Assembly: GCA_963676095.1 (NCBI GenBank)
Contig: OY781040.1
Span: forward strand, 5,890,001 to 5,954,000
DNA length: 64,000 bases
Source of the DNA: G963676095 sp963676095
GTDB lineage: Bacteria > Bacteroidota > Bacteroidia > Bacteroidales > Prolixibacteraceae
Direction: 5' to 3'
The notes under the pieces were generated by a model that did no database searches, was not told the origin of the DNA, and worked only from the letters and a program-made list of their open reading frames with translations. This document shows positions 35,183 to 44,652 of this stretch, one piece after another (within the stretch, counting starts at the first letter, position 1; every line of letters starts with the position of its first letter). The translations under genes were made by a program, and so were the position numbers.

Positions 35183-38100
35183 ATGAAAAATATACATCAA
35201 TTTATTTTGTTCCTGTTCCTCCTGTCGTCAGGAATGATGGCCGTGCAGGCACAAAACCAGCAGGAAAAAGAGGTAAGCGGCATTGTCAAAGACCCTCAGG
35301 GCGAACCGCTGATCGGGGTAACGATCATTGTTAAGAACCAACCGACAAAAGGAGTGATCACGGACACCGATGGCCATTTTAAGATCAAAGTTGGCCTTTA
35401 TGAGATACTGCAGATCAGGTATATTGGTTTTAAAACAAAAGAAATACCGGTTGTGACGGTAAAGGGTGTGTTGAAGGTGGTATTGGAAGAGAATACAGAA
35501 AGTCTGGATGAAGTGGTTGTTACTGCAGGAGGCGTTACCCAGCGAAAGGCTACCTTATCGGGGGCTATCACGACGGTGGAGATGAAAACAATGAAAATGC
35601 CGACAGCCAGTATCAGCAATGCCCTGGTTGGTAACGTAACTGGCATTATCGGCAGGCAAACCACCGGGGAACCGGGACGCGACAATACGGAATTCTGGGT
35701 GCGTGGGATCAGTACCTTTGGCGCCAATGCAAGTGCGTTAATTCTGGTTGATGGCATAGAACGGTCATTGGATGAACTGAACGTGGAGGATATTGAATCG
35801 TTTAGCGTACTGAAGGATGCTTCTGCAACAGCTATTTACGGATCGCGTGGAGCCAATGGTGTGGTGCTGATCACGACCAAACGGGGAAGTGCCGGGAAAG
35901 TAAATATCAATTTTAAGGCCGAATACGGCTACGATACCCGTTCCCGTACGCCGGAATATGTCGATGGGATTACTTATGCGAAAATGGCCAATGAAGCCCG
36001 GATGACCCGCTACCAGGATCCGATCTATTCAGAACAGGACCTGGAAATTATAGCCCGGGGCCTGGACCCGGACCTGTTCCCGAACGTGGACTGGGCCGAT
36101 GTGATCCTGAAAGACGGAGCATCAAATTACCGCGGAACACTGTCCGTCAGCGGAGGAGGCCCTTCCGCCCGCTATTATGTGTCGGGCAGCTATTACAATC
36201 AGGGAGGAATGTATAAAACGAATGACAAGTTGAACGATTATGATACCAATATAACCTATAAACGATATAACTACCGGGCTAATGTTGACATGGACATCAC
36301 GAAGACGACCTTATTCAAGATAGGTATTGGTGGTTATCTAATAGACGAGAACAAACCCAGTATGTCTTCTGATGATATCTGGGGATCCATCTCCAACCTG
36401 ACACCGCTGACTGTTCCGCGAATGTATTCAAACGGGCTGATCCCTACGTATGGAGATGGCAATACAATGAATCCGGAAGTTCAGTTAACCCGCACCGGTT
36501 ACCAGACAAACTGGGAAAACAAAGTGGAGACCAACATCACGCTGGAACAAAAACTGGATTTCATTATCCCCGGCTTGCTGTTTTCCGGAACTTTCTCATT
36601 TGATAATAAAAATGTCAATACCATCACCCGGTCAAAAAATCCCGAATTATGGCTGGCCGAACGGCGCCGCGATGCCAAGGGCAACCTGGTAATGAAAAGG
36701 GTCAAGGAGGCATCCCTGATGTCACAGAGCGGTGCCTCTTCCGGAGAGCGGAGGTATTACACAGAAGCGAAGATTCAATATGATCAGTTAGTTGATGGCA
36801 AGCACCGGATTGGCGGGTTACTGATGTACTACCAGCAGGAACGGGCATCAACGATCAACTCTGACGATGTAAAGGCTTCTATTCCTTATCGGAATATGGC
36901 TTTGTCCGGAAGACTGACTTACGGATATAAAGACCGTTACCTGACCGATTTCAATTTTGGCTATACCGGTTCCGAAAATTTCGAAAAAGGAGAACGGTTT
37001 GGTTTTTTCCCGGCCATATCAGGAGCCTGGGTAATCTCTCAGGAACCTTTTGTGAAAGATCGCCTGCCCTGGCTGGATATGTTCAAGATCCGTTATTCAT
37101 ACGGAGAAGTGGGAAATGATCAGATCGGGTCAGACAGGTTCCCTTATATGTCTTTTATTGGAACGTCAACTTCCGAGAATTGGGGGGAATACGGATCAAA
37201 TGGGGTGCAGGGATACCGGATCACGACGATGGGATCTTCCAATCTGACCTGGGAAAAAGCCAAAAAACATGATCTGGGCGTTGACGTGGTATTACTTGAT
37301 CATAAAATTTCGGCAACAGTGGATTTTTTCAAGGATCGCCGGAGCGATATCTTTATGCAGCGCAGCCAGATGCCTTATTCCACCGGATTGCAGGATCTGC
37401 AGCCATGGGCCAACATCGGGGAAATGGAATCGAAAGGAGCAGATGGTCAGGCATCCTATACCAATAAGATCGGAAATGTTTCTTTTACTCTGCGTGGAAA
37501 CTTCACCTATGCCAGGACCGATGTGCTGAATTACGATGAAGCTGATAATGCTTTGCCTTACCAGATGACCAAAGGCTACCGGCTGAACCAGACCCGGGGA
37601 CTGATCGCATTGGGCTTGTTTAACGATCAGGAGGAGATCGATAACAGCCCGGCACAGACCTTCGGGTCTTACCTTCCCGGCGATATCAAATACAAGGATG
37701 TAAACGGTGACGGGGTGATCGACGATAAAGACGTGGTTCCCCTTGGCTATACCACCGCACCAAATTTAAGTTACGGATTTGGCTTCAGTTTAGCCTGGAA
37801 AGATTTCGATTTTAATATCTTATTTCAGGGATCCGGTAAATGCGATTTCTTTATTGGAGGAAACAGTGTCTATCCGTTCAATGGCTCAGAAACCGGGAAT
37901 ATTTTAACGAAAGTGGCAAACCCGAAAGATCGGTGGATATCAAGGGAAATTTCGGGCGATCCGTCTACCGAAAATCAGAATGCTTTACTTCCCCGTTTAT
38001 CTTACGGGGGAAATTCAAATAATTACAGGAATTCAACATTCTGGTTAAGAGACGCGAATTACCTCCGTCTGAAAAGTCTGGAGTTTGGATATAATTTTCC

Positions 38101-38272
38101 GAGAAAAATCGTAAGCAAATTTTTTGCCGAAAGCGCCCGTATCGGTTTTATCGGATATAATCTTTTTGTATTCAGTTCATTCGATTGGTGGGATCCGGAA
38201 ATAGGAAGCAGCGATGGTGCCAAATATCCGATAACGAAAACCTATTCACTGAATTTAACTGTAAACTTTTAA
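35183..38272 (+). CDS. SusC-like TonB-dependent outer-membrane transporter
   Basis: A 1029-residue protein, normal for the family. Signal peptide to VQAQ, a carboxypeptidase-regulatory-like beta domain (VSGIVKDPQGEPLIGVTI ... residues ~30-110), a TonB-box-like region (ESLDEVVVTAGG), the plug domain with ILVDGIERSLDELNVEDIES and VLKDASATAIYGSRGANGV, and a 22-strand barrel ending in LNLTVNF. It imports oligosaccharides across the outer membrane with the SusD-like protein encoded next. The exact substrate cannot be read from the sequence. Confidence 0.95.
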   Translation: MKNIHQFILFLFLLSSGMMAVQAQNQQEKEVSGIVKDPQGEPLIGVTIIVKNQPTKGVITDTDGHFKIKVGLYEILQIRYIGFKTKEIPVVTVKGVLKVVLEENTESLDEVVVTAGGVTQRKATLSGAITTVEMKTMKMPTASISNALVGNVTGIIGRQTTGEPGRDNTEFWVRGISTFGANASALILVDGIERSLDELNVEDIESFSVLKDASATAIYGSRGANGVVLITTKRGSAGKVNINFKAEYGYDTRSRTPEYVDGITYAKMANEARMTRYQDPIYSEQDLEIIARGLDPDLFPNVDWADVILKDGASNYRGTLSVSGGGPSARYYVSGSYYNQGGMYKTNDKLNDYDTNITYKRYNYRANVDMDITKTTLFKIGIGGYLIDENKPSMSSDDIWGSISNLTPLTVPRMYSNGLIPTYGDGNTMNPEVQLTRTGYQTNWENKVETNITLEQKLDFIIPGLLFSGTFSFDNKNVNTITRSKNPELWLAERRRDAKGNLVMKRVKEASLMSQSGASSGERRYYTEAKIQYDQLVDGKHRIGGLLMYYQQERASTINSDDVKASIPYRNMALSGRLTYGYKDRYLTDFNFGYTGSENFEKGERFGFFPAISGAWVISQEPFVKDRLPWLDMFKIRYSYGEVGNDQIGSDRFPYMSFIGTSTSENWGEYGSNGVQGYRITTMGSSNLTWEKAKKHDLGVDVVLLDHKISATVDFFKDRRSDIFMQRSQMPYSTGLQDLQPWANIGEMESKGADGQASYTNKIGNVSFTLRGNFTYARTDVLNYDEADNALPYQMTKGYRLNQTRGLIALGLFNDQEEIDNSPAQTFGSYLPGDIKYKDVNGDGVIDDKDVVPLGYTTAPNLSYGFGFSLAWKDFDFNILFQGSGKCDFFIGGNSVYPFNGSETGNILTKVANPKDRWISREISGDPSTENQNALLPRLSYGGNSNNYRNSTFWLRDANYLRLKSLEFGYNFPRKIVSKFFAESARIGFIGYNLFVFSSFDWWDPEIGSSDGAKYPITKTYSLNLTVNF

Positions 38273-38284
38273 TTCAAAAAGATC

Positions 38285-40267
38285 ATGAAGAAAAAAGATA
38301 GATTATTTATGTTGTGTTTTGCAGCCTTTCTGGCCTTTCTGCTATTCCATACGTCTTGCAGTGATTATTTGGATGTGGACGAATATTTCGATGATCAGTT
38401 AACCCTCGATTCTGCCTTTACCAAAAGAGCATATGCTGAAGGATTCCTGTCCAACGCTTTCGAAATAACGTATCAGGAAGTTTCGGATATAGCGACAGGA
38501 GGGGCTGGAGGATATGTGCTTTTTGCCTCAGACGAATTATTGCGAATGGGCGATAGTGACTATACAAAAAAATATCAGAATGGAGAATACAGTGCAACAT
38601 CTACGTTGACCGAAGATAAATGGAAAAGGGTGTATGAGCCGGTACGAAAAGCCTCAACCTTTATTAACAGGATAGATGATTGCCGGGAAATGACCTATAG
38701 CGAACGTGCGGATGACAAAGCTCAGGCCCGTTTCCTGAGGGCGTATGCTTACTGGGTGTTGCTACGCCAGTATGGTCCGTTACCGCTGATCCCCGAAGAA
38801 GGATTCGACATCAGCATGACCTATGACGAATTATCGGTTCAGCGCAACACGTTTGATGAATGTGTGGATTACATTGCCAACGATTTTTTGGTCGCCGCAC
38901 AAAACCTTCCACTAACCAGAACGGCAAATAACATTGGCCGGCCTACGCGGGGAGCAGCCCTGGCTGCCAGGGCAAGGCTTTTGCTATATGCGGCCAGTCC
39001 TTTATATAACGGGAATGCCGATCTTTTTAACCTGAGAAATTTTGACGGGGACCAATTGATCTCACAAACGTACGACGAGAGCAAATGGGCCAGAGCTGCA
39101 GTAGCAGCCCAGGAGGTGATCCAACTCGGTCAGTACGAGTTATATACGGTCCCGCTAAGCGAAACGACCGTAATCCCCCCGTATAATCCCAAATATTCAG
39201 ACGCGGATTACCCGGAAGGGTGGGCAGATATTGATCCTTTTGAATCGTACAGGCAAGTGTTTAGCGGAGCTGTAGCTCCATCAAAATTTTCCGAGATCAT
39301 CTTTACCCGTCCAAATGATGGGTCCAACGGCTATGCCGATATGAACGATCTTCAGATACCGTTTTCACTAAACGGACGAAATGCGATTGCGGTAACCCAA
39401 AAACAGGTAGATGCCTATTATATGCGCGACGGGAAGACGATCAGCGAAGCAGAAACGACCGGAGAGTACCGGGAAGACGGATTTACAACAACAGTTGGAG
39501 AATATGATTTTCTCCCCTCTAATGTTTCGCTGCAATATGCAAACAGGGAGCCTCGTTTTTATGCGTCCATTGCTTACAGCGGAAGTATCTGGGAATGTGA
39601 AAGTGCCAATGAAACCCAATTCCGGAATAAACAGGTATTTTATTATAAAGACCTTACCGATGGTAAATTGTATAATAATGCCGCTAATTTCCCGATAACC
39701 GGTACCGGTATGAAGAAATACTACAATCCGGAAGATGCAAGGACTTCTGGCGGATATCTGGTCACTAAGTTTGAGCCGGCAATCAGGTATGCTGATGTTT
39801 TGCTGTGGTATGCAGAAGCACTGAATGAGTTAACTTCCGGACAATCCTGCTCTTTTACGACACACACGGGTGATGAAGTTACTGTAACCCGGGATATTGA
39901 GGAAATGCGGTACGGAATGAGACGTGTCCGGATCAGGGCCGGATTGCCTGACTTGACAGATGCTGTGTATAACGACCCGGATGCCTTTAGAAGAGCCTTG
40001 AAAAAAGAGAGGCAAATTGAATTTTTTGCTGAATCTAAACGCTATTATGATCTGAGAAGATGGAAAGACGCGATGGTCGAAGAAAATATTCCTCTGACGG
40101 GATGTAACGTTGAAATGTCGAACAGCGATTCTCAGCGGCAGCAGTTTTACCGGGAAACCGTCGTTTCCTCTTATCCAAAGATTTTTCTGGAAAAAATGTA
40201 TTTGTGGCCAATCCCGCAATACGAATTGACAAGAAATAAAAGGCTTACTCAGAATCCCGGGTGGTAA
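38285..40267 (+). CDS. SusD/RagB-like surface glycan-binding lipoprotein
   Basis: A 660-residue lipoprotein (FHTSCSDYLDVDE lipobox). Helical TPR-like parts typical of SusD are visible: KAQARFLRAYAYWVLLRQYGPLPLI near residue 150, GAALAARARLLLYAASPLYN, RYADVLLWYAEALNEL and, at the end, RALKKERQIEFFAESKRYYDLRRW and LEKMYLWPIPQYE (each quoted in parts). It starts 12 bp after the SusC gene. It captures glycan and closes as a lid on the transporter. It is longer than an average SusD, with an extended loop region about 300-430. Confidence 0.95.
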   Translation: MKKKDRLFMLCFAAFLAFLLFHTSCSDYLDVDEYFDDQLTLDSAFTKRAYAEGFLSNAFEITYQEVSDIATGGAGGYVLFASDELLRMGDSDYTKKYQNGEYSATSTLTEDKWKRVYEPVRKASTFINRIDDCREMTYSERADDKAQARFLRAYAYWVLLRQYGPLPLIPEEGFDISMTYDELSVQRNTFDECVDYIANDFLVAAQNLPLTRTANNIGRPTRGAALAARARLLLYAASPLYNGNADLFNLRNFDGDQLISQTYDESKWARAAVAAQEVIQLGQYELYTVPLSETTVIPPYNPKYSDADYPEGWADIDPFESYRQVFSGAVAPSKFSEIIFTRPNDGSNGYADMNDLQIPFSLNGRNAIAVTQKQVDAYYMRDGKTISEAETTGEYREDGFTTTVGEYDFLPSNVSLQYANREPRFYASIAYSGSIWECESANETQFRNKQVFYYKDLTDGKLYNNAANFPITGTGMKKYYNPEDARTSGGYLVTKFEPAIRYADVLLWYAEALNELTSGQSCSFTTHTGDEVTVTRDIEEMRYGMRRVRIRAGLPDLTDAVYNDPDAFRRALKKERQIEFFAESKRYYDLRRWKDAMVEENIPLTGCNVEMSNSDSQRQQFYRETVVSSYPKIFLEKMYLWPIPQYELTRNKRLTQNPGW

Positions 40268-40285
40268 TTTTTAAAAGAAATCAAA

Positions 40286-41230
40286 ATGAGAAAAATCATA
40301 TTTATTTATATAGCTGTATTATCATTGCTGGCATTAAGCTATTCGTGCAATGATGAGTTAGATAATGAGTTATTTGAAAAAGCAGTCCTGCTCACACAAA
40401 ACGGATGGATTGAGCAGGAACTCTATATCGATGAATCTGGTGTGATTAGTATTCCGGTAGTCGTCTCTGTCAACGGAACATCGGGTAATGACAAGGATGT
40501 CAGTGTTGAAGTTCGGCTCGCCCCGGATACCTTATCCAATTATAATTTCGAGAAATACCGTACCCAGACCGAATTGTACTATCAACAACCGGAGAGCAGT
40601 TCCATTGTGTTTCAGGATGAAGTGATCAAAATTCCTGCGGGAACATTGTACGGGGTTTCTGCGTTAACGTTCGATCTGAACAAGCTTTCAGACCGGTATG
40701 CAGATTATGTCATTCCATTGGAAATAGGGAGTACCTCTGCTTATCAGATAGCGGGAGATGATTACAGTAAGGCGCTGTTACATGTGGTTTTAAAAAATAG
40801 TTTCTCCGGCAATTACACGGGCGAAATCGCTGTATATAAGACCAGGGAAGATGGTTCCAACGATTCCGGGAACAAGTTGACCGTAGGGATAAAATCGCTT
40901 TATGCCCTGTCCGGTCAGACCTGTTATTTTTATGCCGGACAATTTGACCGGGCTAGTGTAGAGAGGAATCAGTTTATTGTGGATATTACGATTGATGATC
41001 AGGATCATGTTTTACTGGAAAGCCCGAATGCCGGCTTAAATTTAAATATGGAAGAGGCTTCTGTTGAAATCAGTTCCGTAGAACACACCACGGATAGCAG
41101 ATACCTTATTGTAACAACAACGATTAAAATGAAATATACATTCATTGATTTAACGCAATTGGATAGACCGGTATTAAGAGCAGAAGGTACCATTTCCATA
41201 AATCAAAATGTACTGAAGGAGGAGGAATAA
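40286..41230 (+). CDS. DUF1735/DUF4361-type surface lipoprotein of the PUL
   Basis: A 314-residue lipoprotein (YSCNDELDNE). The first ~150 residues follow the DUF1735/BT_3987-like N-terminal pattern (ISIPVVVSVNGTSGNDKDV, VEVRLAPDTLSNYN, IKIPAGTLYGVSAL, VIPLEIGSTSAYQI), and the second half (FSGNYTGEIAVYKT ... IDDQDHVLL) the DUF4361-like domain. Such proteins act as additional glycan-binding lipoproteins in PULs, for example those for host N-glycans. It begins 18 bp after the SusD gene and is the last gene of the operon here; no glycoside hydrolase follows. Confidence 0.85.
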   Translation: MRKIIFIYIAVLSLLALSYSCNDELDNELFEKAVLLTQNGWIEQELYIDESGVISIPVVVSVNGTSGNDKDVSVEVRLAPDTLSNYNFEKYRTQTELYYQQPESSSIVFQDEVIKIPAGTLYGVSALTFDLNKLSDRYADYVIPLEIGSTSAYQIAGDDYSKALLHVVLKNSFSGNYTGEIAVYKTREDGSNDSGNKLTVGIKSLYALSGQTCYFYAGQFDRASVERNQFIVDITIDDQDHVLLESPNAGLNLNMEEASVEISSVEHTTDSRYLIVTTTIKMKYTFIDLTQLDRPVLRAEGTISINQNVLKEEE

Positions 41231-41289
41231 ACGTAAGCGTCTCCGTGATACCCATACATAGGATTTCTCCTTCCCCCGGCGCTGGTTTT

Positions 41290-41900
41290 ATTGTATTATT
41301 TTTTTGTCCAGTTATCAGGAACAATATTTTGGTAAGAAGCCGGTCGGATGGTGGAAGCGGAATGGATTAAATTGTCCGAACGTTTCAAGAATATCCGTTT
41401 TCACGAATACATCGTAATGCCCAATCATTTTCACGCCATATTGGAAATCGTTGTTTTTGTAGGGGCGACCCTTGTGGTCGTCCCCAATAGGATGGACGAC
41501 CATCCCATTAAAAAATCCGCCCCCGATAACACGACCATCCTTCAATCAAAGAATACCGGGGAACCGGAACAAACAATAGGGCAACCACATATCATGGGCA
41601 TAGGGCAACCACAAGGGATTGCCCCTACGATGACGAATAATCAAAACGAAACAGGTACCCAAACGAAAAAAACATTGGGGAATATGGTTGGTGCATTCGA
41701 ATCCATCACGACCGTTAATTACATCCATGGCGTCAGAACCAATCATTGGCCCCCCTTTCGAGGGGAAATTATGGCAACACAATTATTACGACCATATTAT
41801 CCGCGACGAACAATCCTGTCAAAACATTTCGGGATACATCATCAACAATCCTGCAAAATGGGATGATGACGAATTCAATCCGTTAAATAAAACGGTCTGA
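41290..41900 (+). pseudogene. REP-associated tyrosine transposase (RAYT) remnant with embedded palindromes
   Basis: MVEAEWIKLSERF, then RFHEYIVMPNHFHAILEI (41348 on) contains the HUH motif (HFH) of Y1 transposases. After an insertion of repeated sequence the frame continues as GNMVGAFESITTVNYIHGV and, after a shift in a C6 run near 41755, as EGKLWQHNYYDHIIRDEQS and YIINNPAKWDDDEF, where the catalytic Tyr lies in NYYDHIIR. The 5' end is missing. Inside, palindromic GTAGGGGCGACCCTTGTGGT and its inverse forms (AGGGCAACCAC...) at 41459-41635 look like the REP elements these enzymes mobilise. Confidence 0.8.
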
Positions 41901-41948
41901 ATAACAAAGCAATATGGAGAGCTGATATAATAAAGAATAATCAGCCTG

Positions 41949-42290
41949 TATTTCCGGAGCTAAAGGTTGCACACCCAAATTTATGCTTTATACACTGAAA
42001 CTATCATTTTGCTCATCCAATTAATAGAATTAAAAATTTTATCATTAACCTATATGATTTTAAGGGAGATTGGCGTAAATTCGGGGGAAACTAAAATCTA
42101 AACTTATGGGGACCGATATCAGGTACATTCAGCAGTTGCTTGGTCATTCGAGCATAAAAACCACGATGATTTACACCCATGTCAGTAATAAAGCTATCAA
42201 CCGGATACAAAGCCCGCTCGACAGGATGTTTGGAAACCCGGGTATAAAAGCAGATAACAAAAAGTGTAATAACTTCGTGATATTACATAG
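41949..42290 (+). repeat. Module copy 2: promoter region, recombinase tail and attI-like hairpin
   Basis: Same order as 24256-24690 with a more diverged 5' part. GGGAGATTGGCGTAAATTCG is at 42064-42083, the hairpin TGTAATA/TATTACA at 42265-42287, and the constant part ends at G42290. The following TTATAGGGCATTT belongs to the cassette. Confidence 0.7.
42106..42270 (+). pseudogene. C-terminal fragment of an IntI/Xer-type tyrosine recombinase, copy 2
   Basis: MGTDIRYIQQLLGHSSIKTT, then IYTHVSNKAINRIQSPLDRM with intact LLGH and catalytic Tyr (IYTH). A 9-bp loss near 42259 changes the last codons so that the frame runs on to 42363 through the hairpin and cassette start. Begins at the same codon as the copies at 24496 and 48981. 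Confidence 0.8.
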
Positions 42291-42371
42291 TTATAGGGCA
42301 TTTAATGAAGTCTGCGAGAATGCAATTGTTCTTATAGATAAGATTGAATTAATATTTATTTGAATTTCACT

Positions 42372-42950
42372 ATGGAAGGAATAGGCCACTTATGGTTTGA
42401 ACCTGATGAAAGACTCAGAGGACTTGAAGCAATGTTCGAGGGATTTTCTACTGCACTAAATTCCTTTGTAGAGAAAGGTGAAAATTGTCGTAATTACTAT
42501 GCTGATTTTTATTTTGATGAGACAGAGCTCATTTATGGAGTTGTATTGCTAAGTCTCCAAAATTACATTAATAAATCTTGTGTTGACTTCCTAGAAATAG
42601 ATTTACTAAAGTGTGACAAGACTTCTCAATTATATGGGAAATGTTCGAAAATAGTTTGTGGTGACATAACTCAGATACAATTAATTATTTCACTTGCTAA
42701 TTATTTCAAACACAGAGACGAAAATAATAAGTTACATAAACAAACCGAGGAGTGTTTTAGGAAAGTCGATATTTTACGATTTTCAAGTAAAGGGGACGAG
42801 CGATACGAAGATTCATTAATAACAGAGGGACTATTACTCCTAATTGACGATATTCGAGATATTAGAGGTTTACTGGAAATAGTTAAAAACTGGAAAAAAG
42901 ATCTATTGGAATTATGTCATGAGCTAAAAAGACAATCAATTGCATTGTAG
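42372..42950 (+). CDS. Cassette protein of unknown function, possible HEPN-type
   Basis: I start at the ATG at 42372 (MEGIGHLWFEPDERL); the frame opens slightly earlier. The 192-residue protein is all-helical in appearance. ANYFKHRDENNKLH near residue 120 contains R-x6-H, within the Rx4-6H range of HEPN ribonucleases, and lies after a helix (QIQLIISLANYF) as in that fold. This is weak evidence; no toxin partner is obvious. It is the only gene of a cassette that starts at 42290, and its R'' box follows 14 bp after the stop. Confidence 0.65.
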   Translation: MEGIGHLWFEPDERLRGLEAMFEGFSTALNSFVEKGENCRNYYADFYFDETELIYGVVLLSLQNYINKSCVDFLEIDLLKCDKTSQLYGKCSKIVCGDITQIQLIISLANYFKHRDENNKLHKQTEECFRKVDILRFSSKGDERYEDSLITEGLLLLIDDIRDIRGLLEIVKNWKKDLLELCHELKRQSIAL

Positions 42951-42964
42951 ATAAATAGATAATA

Positions 42965-43731
42965 AAAACGCCCTATAACAGCAAGCTACCCGCAAGTCGG
43001 GTTTCAGTGCTTCGTTGACAGGAAATTAGTATTTTGAAAAGCAGTTCTTCGTAGGAAGTTCATCGGGTAAAATCCCGCCCCTGGGTGTATTGTGTCAAGA
43101 AGTAGGTTTACCTACATGCTGTAATTGAGATGATGGAAACCAGTTGTAAGGTTGAACCATCGGAGTCGTCTTACAGGAGAGGGCATCAAACCGCCTAAAG
43201 GTGCTGTGGTAAAGAGCCATGGTGCTGAGCGTTTGGGAAAAGTCGCACCACGAGTGTGTACAGGTATGGATAAAGGAGTTGAACGCAAGTTAACCTCTGA
43301 AGAAGTGTCGAGAAGGGCGTTATATTCTGTCAAAAGTTGTAGACTGCACGATGCAATGACAAATAGTGCGGGCACCTGTTTACTGGCACTATGGCAGGCG
43401 TCACAAAAGAGGCAAGAACTTTATGCGGGCTTAACTACGGAACTTGAGAACCTGCATGTTTATGCTAAGGGAAACGCACAATGGGCACAACCCAGAGGCG
43501 GTAAACCGATGATTCATGTAGGGGCAGACTAACCCGTAGAAGTGAAGATACAACTGTAATGGAAGAGGAGCGAAGGGGTTAGCTAATGTGAAGTGCAATT
43601 TGTCAACTTTAACGAGGATGAGCTTTATATTGTATGACATATTAGAAGAGCCGTGTGATGGGAGACTATCAAGCACGGTTCTGTGAGAGGCTTGGGGTGA
43701 AATTCCCCTTGCCTACTCGGTGCTTCCTACG
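42965..43731 (+). other. attC-like site of the 42372 cassette, split by an ORF-less group II intron
   Basis: AAACGCCCTATAAC (42965-42978) matches 13 of 14 bases of the reverse complement of the cassette start GTTATAGGGCATTT (42290-42303). It continues AGCAAGC-T-ACCCG-CAAGT-CGGGT-TTCA, then the intron, then GTGCTTCCTACG and GTTGGCTGC at 43731, the start of the next cassette. ACCCG/CGGGT and AAGC/GCTT form the stem. Confidence 0.8.
43006..43719 (+). mobile_element. ORF-less group II intron
   Basis: The 3' end is diagnostic. GAGCCGTGTG...CACGGTTC (43648-43681) is a complete 34-nt domain V with the AGC triad. Domain VI (GGCTTGGGGTGAAATTCCCCTTGCC) and the end CTACTCG follow at 43682-43719. About 714 bp in all, with domain I-like sequence (GTAGGAAGTTCATCGGGT, AATCCCGCCCC) at the 5' side, but no reverse transcriptase gene. 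The 5' boundary is uncertain: GTGCTTC occurs both at 43006 and just after the intron at 43720. It would need a maturase supplied in trans, and its domain V is clearly different from the intron at 26421. Confidence 0.85.
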
Positions 43732-43788
43732 TTGGCTGCAAGCATAACAAGACACCTTACAATGCATTGTGAATTAAAATAATTTTTC

Positions 43789-44628
43789 ATGTATCATCTA
43801 ATAAAATTTAGAAAAGGTTGGCAAAGTGAGCACCTTGCAAGATATATAGTTTCAAAATTTGCATTTATCGCAGAACCTTCTACGATAGCAGATGATATTG
43901 GATCTGACTTTTTTTGCACAAATTTTGATATTAATGATAAAGGCTTCTTATTACCATTAAGTTCTTTTGCGATTCAGATAAAGAGTAATAAACGTAGATT
44001 TGAGATTACCCACAAACTATCATATTTACTTAATCTTGAATTGCCTTTTTTTGTTGGGGTGGTGACTAAAAATAAACAAAAATTAACTATTTATTCGGGT
44101 GAATCAATACCCCATTTTTTTTCACTTCATGGTAATCCATCCACATTACCAAATAATCCTAAGACTTATATTAATCTCGTTGATACAAGAGATAATAAAA
44201 ATCTAATCCCCAAAATTGATGCTAACACTTATATTCTAAATTTCCCTAAAGTGATTGATTTGCAATTTAGTTTTGAGTATAATAAAAGGATATTATCTGA
44301 TTTTTTTTCGTTAATCTCAGTGATACAAAAAAATATTTCTGCTAAAAGGTCTGGTGAGTATTTATTTGATTATATAAATAATAACGGAGTGGCGATTTAT
44401 GCAGGTTGTGGCTCAGCAAAAACTTATAGAGAAAACTTTCTGAAAAGACTAGCAGAAGCATTTATAAATATTTATTGGATTGCGAATGCTAAGAAAGAAT
44501 ATAGAGTTGATGAATTTAAAATTTATGAAGAGATTTATTGTAAATTTTATAAACTAAACGGGTCTTTGCCTGATTATTTGACTTTTGTATATGAAAGGTG
44601 TAAGAATGAACTGAATCAATCAAAATAA
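43789..44628 (+). CDS. Cassette protein, probable PD-(D/E)XK-type nuclease
   Basis: A 279-residue protein. Near the N-terminus GWQSEHLARYIVSKFAFI is followed by DDIGSDFFCTNFD and FAIQIKSNKRRFEI. An Asp before a strand and Q-x-K in the next strand is the D...(E/Q)xK core of DUF4365-like and restriction-type nucleases. The C-terminal half is helical without motifs. It is the only gene of the cassette that begins at 43731 and ends at the GCAGCCA box at 44645. A defence role is inferred from the fold and the Gabija cassette in the same array. Confidence 0.65.
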   Translation: MYHLIKFRKGWQSEHLARYIVSKFAFIAEPSTIADDIGSDFFCTNFDINDKGFLLPLSSFAIQIKSNKRRFEITHKLSYLLNLELPFFVGVVTKNKQKLTIYSGESIPHFFSLHGNPSTLPNNPKTYINLVDTRDNKNLIPKIDANTYILNFPKVIDLQFSFEYNKRILSDFFSLISVIQKNISAKRSGEYLFDYINNNGVAIYAGCGSAKTYRENFLKRLAEAFINIYWIANAKKEYRVDEFKIYEEIYCKFYKLNGSLPDYLTFVYERCKNELNQSK

Positions 44629-44640
44629 TAAATAAACAAT

Positions 44641-44652
44641 GCCAGCAGCCAA
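44641..44652 (+). other. R''-like box closing the 43789 cassette
   Basis: GCCAGCAGCCAA matches, over GCAGCCAA, the reverse complement of GTTGGCTGC at the cassette start (43731). The rest of the attC is replaced by the intron fragment. Confidence 0.55.

Noticed and set aside
42106..42363. 85-codon frame considered as a small recombinase
   Set aside because: Only the tail of a tyrosine recombinase is present; the last codons run through the hairpin and into the cassette, and two other copies start at the same breakpoint.
43152..43532. 126-codon frame inside the group II intron
   Set aside because: Lies in domains I-IV of the ORF-less intron, has no reverse transcriptase motifs and no protein-like pattern.
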